The notes beneath the pieces are model-generated. The model saw only the letters and a program-made list of their open reading frames with translations. It had not been told where the DNA came from and did no database searches. Positions 1 through 5,107 of a DNA stretch of 5,107 nucleotides are shown here, piece by piece (position 1 is the stretch's first letter; the number at the start of each line of letters is the position of its first letter). Source of the stretch: Chitinispirillaceae bacterium (lineage in GTDB: Bacteria; Fibrobacterota; Chitinivibrionia; Chitinivibrionales; Chitinispirillaceae); contig JAFGOU010000561.1 of assembly GCA_016926315.1 (NCBI GenBank), positions 1 through 5,107 of the forward strand. Direction: 5' to 3'. Position numbers and translations under genes: made by a program.

Positions 1-1662
1 CCCGGCGAAGGCGGTCAGTTGCCCGGCTATAAGGTAGACGAGACCATCGCAAAGGTGCGTCACTCCACGCCCGGGGTTATGCTCATCTCTCCCCCGCCTC
101 ATCACGACATCTACTCAATCGAGGATCTCGCTCAGCTCATCTTCGACCTTAAAAGCGCGAACCCCGGGGCCCGGATATCGGTCAAGCTGGTTTCGGAGGT
201 CGGCGTCGGGACCGTTGCCGCAGGCGTGGCCAAGGGAAAAGCCGACATGGTACTGATCAGCGGCCACGACGGCGGCACCGGCGCGTCTCCCCTCTCGTCG
301 ATCAAATGCGCCGGCGTGCCCTGGGAGATCGGTCTTGCCGAAACACAGCAGACGCTCGTACTCAACCGCCTGCGTGACCGGATCAGGGTGCAGGTCGACG
401 GCCAGATGCGCACGGGCCGCGACGTGGTGATCGGCGCCATGCTCGGGGCCGAGGAGTACGGGTTCGGCACCATCGTGCTCGTGACCCTCGGCTGCGTCAT
501 GATGCGCAAGTGCCATTTGAACACCTGTCCCGTAGGCGTGGCCACCCAGGACCCGGCGCTGCGCAAACGGTTTCTCGGAAGGGCCGACCACCTGGTCAAC
601 TTCATGCGCTTCGTGGCCCAGGAGACCCGGGAGATCATGGCAGGCCTTGGCTTCAGGACGATCGACGAACTGGTCGGCCGCGTCGATCTGCTCGACGTTG
701 CCGATGCGGTGGGCCACTGGAAGAGCAAAGGGCTCGATTTCTCCCGCGTGTTCGCGCAGCCGTCGGTCTCCCGTGAGACTCCGCGGCGCTGCATCGTGCA
801 GCAGGTCCACGATTTTTCACTCTCTCTCGATCCGGAACTGATCGAACAGTCCGGAAAAGCGCTTGAAAGCCAGACGCCGGTCAGCCTTTTCGCCTCCATC
901 AGGAACTGCAACCGCACCGTCGGCGCGACACTGAGCGCCGAGGTGTCGAAACGCTACGGGTCCAGGGGCCTGCCCGCCGACACTATCAAATGTAAATTTA
1001 CCGGATCCGCCGGCCAGAGTTTCGGCGCTTTTCTGGCGCCGGGCATTACCTTTGAACTGGAAGGCGACGCGAACGACTATTTCGGCAAGGGGCTTTCCGG
1101 CGGCACCCTGATCGTGTATCCGCCCAAGAGCTCGACGTTCCGCCCCCAGAACAACATCATTGCCGGTAACGTCAACCTGTTCGGCGCGACCGCCGGCAGG
1201 GCATTCATCAACGGCATGGCGGGCGAACGGTTCGCGGTGCGCAACAGCGGCGCCATCGCGGTCGTCGAAGGCGTGGGTGACCATGGGTGCGAATACATGA
1301 CCGGCGGCGTCGTGGTCGTGCTGGGCAGGACCGGGGTGAACTTCGCCGCCGGCATGAGCGGCGGCATCGCCTATGTGCTCGACCAGGACCAGCTCTTCGA
1401 CACCAAGTGCAACCTCGAAATGGTGAACGTTGAACCGGTGGCGACCGAACAGGACGAACACCAGTTGTTCGAACTGATCAGCGACCATGTCCGCCACACC
1501 GGCAGCGAATACGCCGCCCGCATCGTCAGGGACTGGACGGAAATGGCCCCGCAGTTTGTCAAGGTCATGCCCATCGATTATCAGCGCGCGCTGGAGCGGC
1601 TGCAGAAGGCCGAATCAAAAGAAACCGAAGTCGTACCGATCACCGAGGAGGTATTCCGCTGA
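1..1662 (+). CDS. gltB: Glutamate synthase (NADPH) large (alpha) subunit, C-terminal part; 5' end outside window
   Basis: The reading frame is open from base 1, so this is the last 553 codons of a protein normally near 1,500 residues; the TTG at 19 is internal, not a start. GltB makes glutamate from 2-oxoglutarate and ammonia released from glutamine. Visible here (numbering from the window start) is the FMN-binding synthase barrel, with GEGGQLPG at the left edge, [18 protein letters not shown], and GHDGGTGAS at 88-96. The 3Fe-4S ligands follow as Cys165-x5-Cys171-x4-Cys176, the spacing of E. coli GltB. Residues about 265-480 form the glycine-repeat GXGXG beta-helix domain. The N-terminal class II glutaminase domain must lie upstream, outside the window. 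The stop overlaps the gltD start by one base, implying translational coupling. No frameshift or missing key residue is seen. Identification is by motif recognition and is very secure. Confidence 0.97.
   Translation, partial: PGEGGQLPGYKVDETIAKVRHSTPGVMLISPPPHHDIYSIEDLAQLIFDLKSANPGARISVKLVSEVGVGTVAAGVAKGKADMVLISGHDGGTGASPLSSIKCAGVPWEIGLAETQQTLVLNRLRDRIRVQVDGQMRTGRDVVIGAMLGAEEYGFGTIVLVTLGCVMMRKCHLNTCPVGVATQDPALRKRFLGRADHLVNFMRFVAQETREIMAGLGFRTIDELVGRVDLLDVADAVGHWKSKGLDFSRVFAQPSVSRETPRRCIVQQVHDFSLSLDPELIEQSGKALESQTPVSLFASIRNCNRTVGATLSAEVSKRYGSRGLPADTIKCKFTGSAGQSFGAFLAPGITFELEGDANDYFGKGLSGGTLIVYPPKSSTFRPQNNIIAGNVNLFGATAGRAFINGMAGERFAVRNSGAIAVVEGVGDHGCEYMTGGVVVVLGRTGVNFAAGMSGGIAYVLDQDQLFDTKCNLEMVNVEPVATEQDEHQLFELISDHVRHTGSEYAARIVRDWTEMAPQFVKVMPIDYQRALERLQKAESKETEVVPITEEVFR
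1645..1652 (+). promoter_or_regulatory. Shine-Dalgarno site of gltD, inside the gltB 3' end
   Basis: GAGGAGGT lies within the last codons of gltB, nine bases before the ATG at 1662. Its near-perfect match to the anti-Shine-Dalgarno sequence fixes the gltD start and allows efficient reinitiation after the overlapping gltB stop (TGATG). Confidence 0.85.
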
Positions 1663-3086
1663 TGGGAAAAACAACCGGTTTTTTAGAATATGAACGTATC
1701 ACCGGGTCGTATCGACCCGTTGCCGAGCGGCTTGCCGATTACCGTGAGTGTACCAGGCTCCCGCCCGCCGACGAGCTTTCGCGGCAGGGCGCCCGCTGCA
1801 TGGACTGCGGCGTTCCCTATTGCCACGCGCTGGGGTGCCCGGTCTATAACCTGATACCCGAATGGAACGATTTTGCCTATCGTAAAGAGTGGAGAGAGGC
1901 GCTGGAGCGGCTGGAGGCGACCAACAACCTTCCTGAAATCACCGGGAGGGTCTGTCCGGCGCCGTGCGAAACCGCCTGTACGCTTTCCATCAACAGCGCG
2001 CCGGTGACCATCAAGCAGATCGAGCTGGCGATAATAGAACACGGCTTTGCCCAGGGATGGGTGGTCCCGCGCCCGCCGCAACGGGAAAACGGCAAGCGAG
2101 TCGCTATCATCGGCAGCGGCCCGGCCGGCCTTGCCGCGGCGCAGCAACTTCGGCGCGTCGGACATACAGTGACCGTTTTTGAGAAAGCGGCAAAAGACGG
2201 GGGTATCCTCCGCTACGGCATTCCGGATTTCAAGCTCGAAAAATGGGTGATCGACCGGCGTCTCGCCCAAATGGCCGCCGAGGGTGTGACGTTCGAAACC
2301 AACGTGCTCATCGGCGAGGACATTTCGGTCAACTATCTCCGCCGCACCTTCGACGCGATCCTGCTCACCATGGGCGCCGGAAAGCCGCGCGACCTGCAGG
2401 TCCAGGGCCGCGGCCTCGAAGGCATCCATTTCGCCATGGACTATCTGACACAATCAAACCGCCGCAATGCCGGTGAACCCATCAGCGAGAGGCCGATTAT
2501 GGCAAAAGACAAGACCGTTCTCGTGATCGGCGGCGGCGATACCGGGTCGGACTGCGTGGGCACGGCCAACCGCCAGGGCGCCAGAAAAGTTCACCAGTTC
2601 GAGATCATGCCCCGACCCCGGGAATGGAAAGAACCATGGAACCCCGAATGGCCCGCCTGGCCCCGGATCATGCGTACCTCAAGCTCCCACGAGGAGGGAT
2701 GCGTTCGTGACTGGGGGATCCAGACCCGGCTGTTTTCCGGAAAGGACATCGCGGTCGAGGAGGCGCACTTCACCCGCGTCGACTGGCAGACCGACAGGGC
2801 AACCGGACGTCAGAAAATGGTCGAGGTAACCGGCAGCGATTTTTCCCTCAAGGTCGACCTGGTGCTTCTCGCGCTCGGGTTCATTCATGTGGAACACAAC
2901 CGGCTTACCGACGATCTCGGCGTTGCCTTTGACAATCGCGGCAACATAAAGTTCGATGCCGCTTTCCAGACCTCCGATAAAGGGGTGTTTGTGGCAGGAG
3001 ATGCCGGCAGCGGCGCGTCGCTTGTGGTCAGGGCGATCTTTCAGGGTCGTGAGGCGGCAAAGGCGATACATGAGTATCTGAGGTGA
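1662..3086 (+). CDS. gltD: Glutamate synthase (NADPH) small (beta) subunit
   Basis: GltD oxidises NADPH at FAD and passes electrons through Fe-S clusters to GltB for glutamate synthesis; it acts in the cytoplasm as part of the GltBD complex. At 474 residues it matches the usual length (about 470). The N-terminal Fe-S region has Cys46-x2-Cys49-x4-Cys54-x4-Cys59 and Cys98-x3-Cys102-x3-Cys106, the two 4Fe-4S ligand sets of the family. The FAD Rossmann motif GSGPAG is at 151-156, followed by the family signature GGILRYGIPDFKLEK (180-194). The NADPH Rossmann motif GGGDTG is at 290-295, RTSSSHEEG at 338-346, and the C-terminal FAD motif GVFVAGDAGSG at 441-451. The ATG at 1662 is supported by a strong Shine-Dalgarno site and the usual family N-terminus (GFLEYER). 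Related NADPH oxidoreductases share this fold, but adjacency to gltB settles the identity. All key residues are present. Confidence 0.97.
   Translation: MGKTTGFLEYERITGSYRPVAERLADYRECTRLPPADELSRQGARCMDCGVPYCHALGCPVYNLIPEWNDFAYRKEWREALERLEATNNLPEITGRVCPAPCETACTLSINSAPVTIKQIELAIIEHGFAQGWVVPRPPQRENGKRVAIIGSGPAGLAAAQQLRRVGHTVTVFEKAAKDGGILRYGIPDFKLEKWVIDRRLAQMAAEGVTFETNVLIGEDISVNYLRRTFDAILLTMGAGKPRDLQVQGRGLEGIHFAMDYLTQSNRRNAGEPISERPIMAKDKTVLVIGGGDTGSDCVGTANRQGARKVHQFEIMPRPREWKEPWNPEWPAWPRIMRTSSSHEEGCVRDWGIQTRLFSGKDIAVEEAHFTRVDWQTDRATGRQKMVEVTGSDFSLKVDLVLLALGFIHVEHNRLTDDLGVAFDNRGNIKFDAAFQTSDKGVFVAGDAGSGASLVVRAIFQGREAAKAIHEYLR
3080..3083 (+). promoter_or_regulatory. Shine-Dalgarno site of the amidotransferase gene, abutting the gltD stop
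   Basis: GAGG followed by TGA forms GAGGTGA. The site covers the last gltD codons, directly before the stop at 3084-3086, and sits seven bases before the ATG at 3091. It supports that start and suggests that ribosomes finishing gltD feed the next gene. Confidence 0.6.
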
Positions 3087-3090
3087 CCCG

Positions 3091-3795
3091 ATGAAAATCC
3101 ACTATCTCCAGCACGAAACCATCGAAGACCCGGGCAGCATCCTCGAATGGGCGTCGCTGCGCCGCCATACCGTGACCTCCACCAGGCTATTCGACCGGGA
3201 GCCGCTGCCCGGTCCCGACTCCTTCGACATGCTTGTGATCATGGGCGGCTCGATGAGCGTTTACGATGAGGAGCGCTACCCGTGGCTTGCCCCGGAAAAG
3301 GAAATCATCGGCCGGGCGATCGGGCAGGACAAAGCGGTGCTCGGCGTCTGTCTTGGCGCGCAGCTCATCGCCAGCGCGCTCGGGGCGCGGGTCCATAAAA
3401 ACCCGTGCAAGGAGATCGGCTGGTTTCCGGTCTCGCTGACGTCCGATGGCGCCGCCTCTCCCTTCTGCAGGGGGTGGCCCTCCTCCTTCACCGCGTTCCA
3501 CTGGCATGGCGACACCTTCGACCTTCCCAAAGGCGCGCGATGGACCGCCTTCAGCAAAGCGACAAAAAACCAGGCCTTTGAATACGGCACCCGGACCGTT
3601 GCGCTCCAGTACCACATCGAGGCTACGCCGGAAGGTGTGGAGCGATTTGCCGCAGCATGCACCAGCGATCTGGTATCAGAAAGTCTCTATGTCCAACCGG
3701 CTGAGGAGATGCGTGATTTCAAGACCGCATTTCCCTTCATCCGGAAACAGCTCTTTCAACTTCTCGATACGTTTGATCATCCGGAGTTACCCTGA
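3091..3795 (+). CDS. Stand-alone class I (triad) glutamine amidotransferase, substrate unknown
   Basis: This 234-residue protein is a single GATase1 domain of the GuaA-N/YfeJ-like group (COG0518-type). Such domains hydrolyse the side-chain amide of glutamine, or a gamma-glutamyl bond, through a Cys-His-Glu triad. Visible are MGGSMSVYDEERYPWL (51-66, oxyanion strand region), the nucleophile elbow GVCLGAQ with Cys87, EIGWFPV (108-114), FHWHGDTFDLP (136-146), and LQYHIEATPE with His175 and Glu177 as the likely rest of the triad. The N-terminus MKIHYLQH is typical of the family, so the ATG is credible. No synthetase or acceptor domain is fused. The gene starts four bases after gltD and is probably cotranscribed. 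GltB has its own, unrelated class II glutaminase domain, so this protein is not needed for GOGAT catalysis. A role with a gamma-glutamyl compound or in glutamine breakdown is inference only. The family call is firm; the substrate is open. Confidence 0.9.
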   Translation: MKIHYLQHETIEDPGSILEWASLRRHTVTSTRLFDREPLPGPDSFDMLVIMGGSMSVYDEERYPWLAPEKEIIGRAIGQDKAVLGVCLGAQLIASALGARVHKNPCKEIGWFPVSLTSDGAASPFCRGWPSSFTAFHWHGDTFDLPKGARWTAFSKATKNQAFEYGTRTVALQYHIEATPEGVERFAAACTSDLVSESLYVQPAEEMRDFKTAFPFIRKQLFQLLDTFDHPELP

Positions 3796-3846
3796 TTTCT
3801 TTATAAATAGTGTCCGTCCGAAAACCCTCACTGTCACAAGGTCGTC

Positions 3847-3866
3847 ATTCCGGCGAAAGCCGGAAT
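3847..3866. repeat. Perfect 8-bp hairpin with GAAA tetraloop
   Basis: ATTCCGGC (3847-3854), loop GAAA, then GCCGGAAT (3859-3866). As RNA the + strand would form a stable stem closed by a GNRA tetraloop. No T-run follows on either strand, so it does not look like an intrinsic terminator, although it could protect or end the 3' side of the gltBD-amidotransferase transcript. Confidence 0.7.
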
Positions 3867-3896
3867 CCATGATTTTACGCAATAAAAAGGACCTGG

Positions 3897-3950
3897 ATAC
3901 CGGCCTGCGCCTGCCTGCGCGAAGCCGCTACGGCGAAGGCAGGCCGGTAT
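3897..3950. repeat. Perfect 12-bp stem with structured loop
   Basis: ATACCGGCCTGC (3897-3908) is exactly complementary to GCAGGCCGGTAT (3939-3950). The loop holds a small GCCG-CTA-CGGC hairpin (3924-3934). An alternative register pairs CCTGCCT (3910-3916) with AGGCAGG (3937-3943), made possible by the direct duplication of GCCTGCG (3903-3909 and 3913-3919). The left arm may have expanded by slippage. Confidence 0.7.
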
Positions 3951-3984
3951 GACGTCACAAAGAGGACTTTTCGGACAGACACTA

Positions 3985-4225
3985 ACTATTCCTTGGAATA
4001 CAATTCTCATGACCATCTCTCCTCCCGGATAAGTCAACGATGGAATACCGCTCGTTTTTCCTGGACCTCGACAGATAGCGGTTATAACGTCTCATCGGCC
4101 GGAATGGCGCTTGAAAATTCCAGTTACAGGCCGAATTTCTGGTAAAAGCCGGCAAACCGGTCTATATTACTGATATTCAGGAAAAAAACGCGGATACCCA
4201 ATCACTTTAACCTGGAGGGCAGGTT
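3985..4225. other. Intergenic region upstream of the BNR protein gene; no gene seen
   Basis: This is the 241-base right part of a 430-base gene-free gap (3796-4225). No open frame here has a ribosome site or protein-like composition. It is visibly richer in A and T than the genes on either side. A promoter for the next gene should lie here. The best -10-like hexamer is TATATT at 4163-4168, but the bases 17 upstream (TGGTAA) are a poor -35, so I do not call it. Short inverted repeats are present: ACCGCT/AGCGGT (4047-4052 and 4077-4082) and GGAAT/ATTCC (4101-4105 and 4117-4121). They are too short to interpret. No intrinsic terminator for the upstream operon was found. Confidence 0.5.
4214..4219 (+). 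promoter_or_regulatory. Shine-Dalgarno site of the BNR protein gene
   Basis: GGAGGG lies six bases before the ATG at 4226 and is the main evidence for that start, together with the basic-then-hydrophobic N-terminus that the start yields. Confidence 0.75.
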
Positions 4226-5107
4226 ATGAAACCGCGGACTTTCATCACGATTACGCTCGCCATCGGCGTGCTTGTTTTTTTCGGCGGCATGACAGGCATG
4301 ATCATCCGTTCATCACACCAGAACACCGGCGCTCTCCATGCCGGAGATCGTGCCATGGCGGTGCAGGGAACCGGGTTTCGGCAGGAAGCCCTTGCAGCGT
4401 TGAATTTTCTTTCTGACCAGCGCTCCTATCCGGGCAGCGAAAGGAAAGACGGATTTTACGCGGCCTACGAATATTCGCGCCGAATGGCCGCGAAAAAAGC
4501 TGCTTTTTACGACGGTTCATGGGAAAGCATGGGTCCCGGCACCCAGGGCGGCAGGACCAATGCGCTGGCCGTTGATCCGCAAAACCCGAACATCGTGTAT
4601 GCCGGCGCAGCGAGCGGCGGTTTCTGGAAAATGACGGTCAGTGGCAGCTCCTATACCTGGCAAAAGATTGAAACCGGCTTCCCGGTGCTCGGGGTCAATG
4701 CCATTGCCATCAATCCTGAGAATTCCCGGGAAATCTACATCGGCACGGGAGAGGTATACGGATACCAGCAATCGACGGGCGGGATCAACCAGCGCTCCAC
4801 GCGGGGCAGCTACGGCATCGGCATACTCAAGACCCAGGACGGCGGCGCGACCTGGAAAAAGAGTCTTGACTGGAGCTACAACCAGGAGCGCGGCGTGCTC
4901 GCGATGCGGATCGATCCGAGGAATCCTCAGGTGGTGATCGCCGGGACCTCGGAAGGGACCTTCAGGAGCGTTAATGCCGGCGCGACCTGGGAGCAGGTAC
5001 ACACCGTGCTCATGGCCGTTGACGTGGCCCTGCATCCGCAGAATCCCGATATCGTATATGTTTCGTGCGGAAATCTCGGAAGCCAGGGTTCGGGTATTTA
5101 CCGGTCC
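4226..5107 (+). CDS. Exported BNR/Asp-box (sortilin-like) beta-propeller protein, N-terminal part; 3' end outside window
   Basis: The frame runs 294 codons to the right edge without a stop. Residues 1-5 are basic and about 6-27 form a hydrophobic segment, so this is a signal peptide or membrane anchor; no lipobox cysteine is present. A helical, charged stretch (about 50-92) leads to WESMGPGTQGGR (99-110), which typically opens propeller proteins of this kind. A blade motif of the form x-x-D/N/H-P-x-N then VY-x-G recurs four times, at about 115-127, 161-173, 228-240 and 268-280. Asp boxes (S/T-x-D-x-G-x-T-W) appear intact at 203-210, with Asn for Asp at 248-255, and degenerate around 139-145. 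BNR propellers occur in sialidases, sortilin/VPS10 proteins and xyloglucanases, and in many large surface proteins of unknown role. No catalytic residue can be assigned. A C-terminal sorting or adhesion domain may follow outside the window. The fold call is good; the function is unknown. Confidence 0.85.
   Translation, partial: MKPRTFITITLAIGVLVFFGGMTGMIIRSSHQNTGALHAGDRAMAVQGTGFRQEALAALNFLSDQRSYPGSERKDGFYAAYEYSRRMAAKKAAFYDGSWESMGPGTQGGRTNALAVDPQNPNIVYAGAASGGFWKMTVSGSSYTWQKIETGFPVLGVNAIAINPENSREIYIGTGEVYGYQQSTGGINQRSTRGSYGIGILKTQDGGATWKKSLDWSYNQERGVLAMRIDPRNPQVVIAGTSEGTFRSVNAGATWEQVHTVLMAVDVALHPQNPDIVYVSCGNLGSQGSGIYRS

Larger units (their letters stand above)
3833..3960. repeat. Inner palindromic repeat unit (GTCATTCC...GGTATGAC type) bounded by a 7-bp direct repeat
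   Basis: CGTCATTCCGG (3843-3853) and CCGGTATGACG (3944-3954) are inverted repeats with 10 of 11 bases matching. CCGGAATCCA (3861-3870) pairs with TGGATACCGG (3894-3903), 9 of 10. The unit can therefore fold into two hairpins or one long nested stem. This design, starting GTCATTCC and ending ATGAC, is a repeat seen between genes in many bacterial genomes. GTCACAA occurs as a direct repeat at both borders (3833-3839 and 3954-3960), as expected of a target duplication, though seven bases could be chance. Confidence 0.65.
3808..3984. mobile_element. MITE-like element with 15-bp terminal inverted repeats and flanking TA
   Basis: The left end GTGTCCGTCCGAAAA (3810-3824) and right end TTTTCGGACAGACAC (3968-3982) are inverted repeats with 14 of 15 bases matching; the mismatch is C3815 against A3977. 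With one indel the match runs further inward (AAAACCCTC against AAAAGTCCTC). TA lies immediately outside both ends (3808-3809 and 3983-3984), as left by IS630/Tc1-mariner transposases, which duplicate a TA target. The 173-bp body has no plausible coding sequence, so it would be non-autonomous and moved by a transposase elsewhere. It begins 14 bases after the amidotransferase stop. The IS630 assignment rests only on the TA and the repeat design. Confidence 0.7.

Noticed and set aside
115..1497. Long minus-strand open frames opposite gltB (e.g. 115-810, 132-917, 817-1497)
   Set aside because: They lie antisense to conserved gltB codons, and their His/Arg/Ala-rich peptides resemble no family. 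Long antisense frames are expected in GC-rich coding DNA.
1683..2453. 256-codon minus-strand open frame opposite gltD
   Set aside because: It lies entirely antisense to a complete, motif-rich gltD and shows no protein-like motifs of its own.
3446..3952. 168-codon plus-strand open frame overlapping the amidotransferase and the MITE
   Set aside because: It overlaps a clear gene out of frame for most of its length and ends inside the repeat. Its composition (rich in Pro, Ser and Arg) is that of a GC-rich shadow frame.
3808..3984. CRISPR array or attachment site as an explanation for the repeats
   Set aside because: There are no regularly spaced direct repeats with unique spacers, no cas genes, and no tRNA or integrase nearby. 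The repeats are inverted and occur once.
3834..4037. 67-codon minus-strand open frame over the repeat, with a peptide ending SWIPAFAGMTTL
   Set aside because: The 'IPAFAGMT' string is the translation of the GTCATTCCGGCGAAAGCCGGAATCCA-type repeat, a well-known source of spurious short protein calls. There is no ribosome site, and the frame spans both repeat and unique DNA.
4101..4117. Possible sigma-54 promoter around TGGCGCTTGAAA
   Set aside because: TGGC is present, but no TTGC-type -12 element lies at the required spacing.
4163..4168. Possible sigma-70 -10 box TATATT upstream of the BNR gene
   Set aside because: The matching -35 position reads TGGTAA, only three of six consensus bases. 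An isolated AT-rich hexamer is weak evidence.
4517..5035. 172-codon minus-strand open frame opposite the BNR protein gene
   Set aside because: The plus-strand frame has a ribosome site, a signal segment and recurring blade motifs. The antisense frame is its mirror shadow.

Overview
The window is GC-rich, bacterial, tightly packed DNA. It holds the 3' end of a glutamate synthase operon, a repeat-bearing intergenic gap, and the start of a gene for a large exported protein. The lineage cannot be fixed from this sequence. Bacterial-type gltB/gltD with strong Shine-Dalgarno sites, palindromic intergenic repeats and a long BNR/sortilin-like propeller protein would fit an FCB-group, deltaproteobacterial or candidate-phylum genome, but that is a guess.

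Region 1 (1-3795) has three genes on the + strand, probably one transcription unit. They are the C-terminal third of gltB (open at the left edge), complete gltD (its ATG shares one base with the gltB stop), and a stand-alone class I glutamine amidotransferase 4 bases after gltD. GltB and GltD form NADPH-dependent glutamate synthase (GOGAT): GltD takes electrons from NADPH through FAD and Fe-S clusters and passes them to the FMN/3Fe-4S site of GltB, where 2-oxoglutarate is aminated. The third gene's substrate is unknown. Its position suggests a link to glutamine/glutamate metabolism.

Region 2 (3796-4225) is a 430-base gap with no credible gene. Its left half is a 173-bp non-coding element with 15-bp terminal inverted repeats and TA on both sides, so it looks like a MITE of the IS630/Tc1-mariner type. 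Inside it is a second palindromic repeat of the widespread 'GTCATTCC...GGAATCCA' kind, itself flanked by a 7-bp direct repeat, which suggests one repeat inserted into another. The right half presumably carries the promoter of the next gene, but no convincing promoter can be read.

Region 3 (4226-5107) is the first 294 codons of a secreted or membrane-anchored BNR/Asp-box beta-propeller protein that runs off the right edge.

The genes are ordinary. The most unusual parts are the nested repeat and the amidotransferase attached to gltBD. I see no sign of a new defence or mobile gene system.
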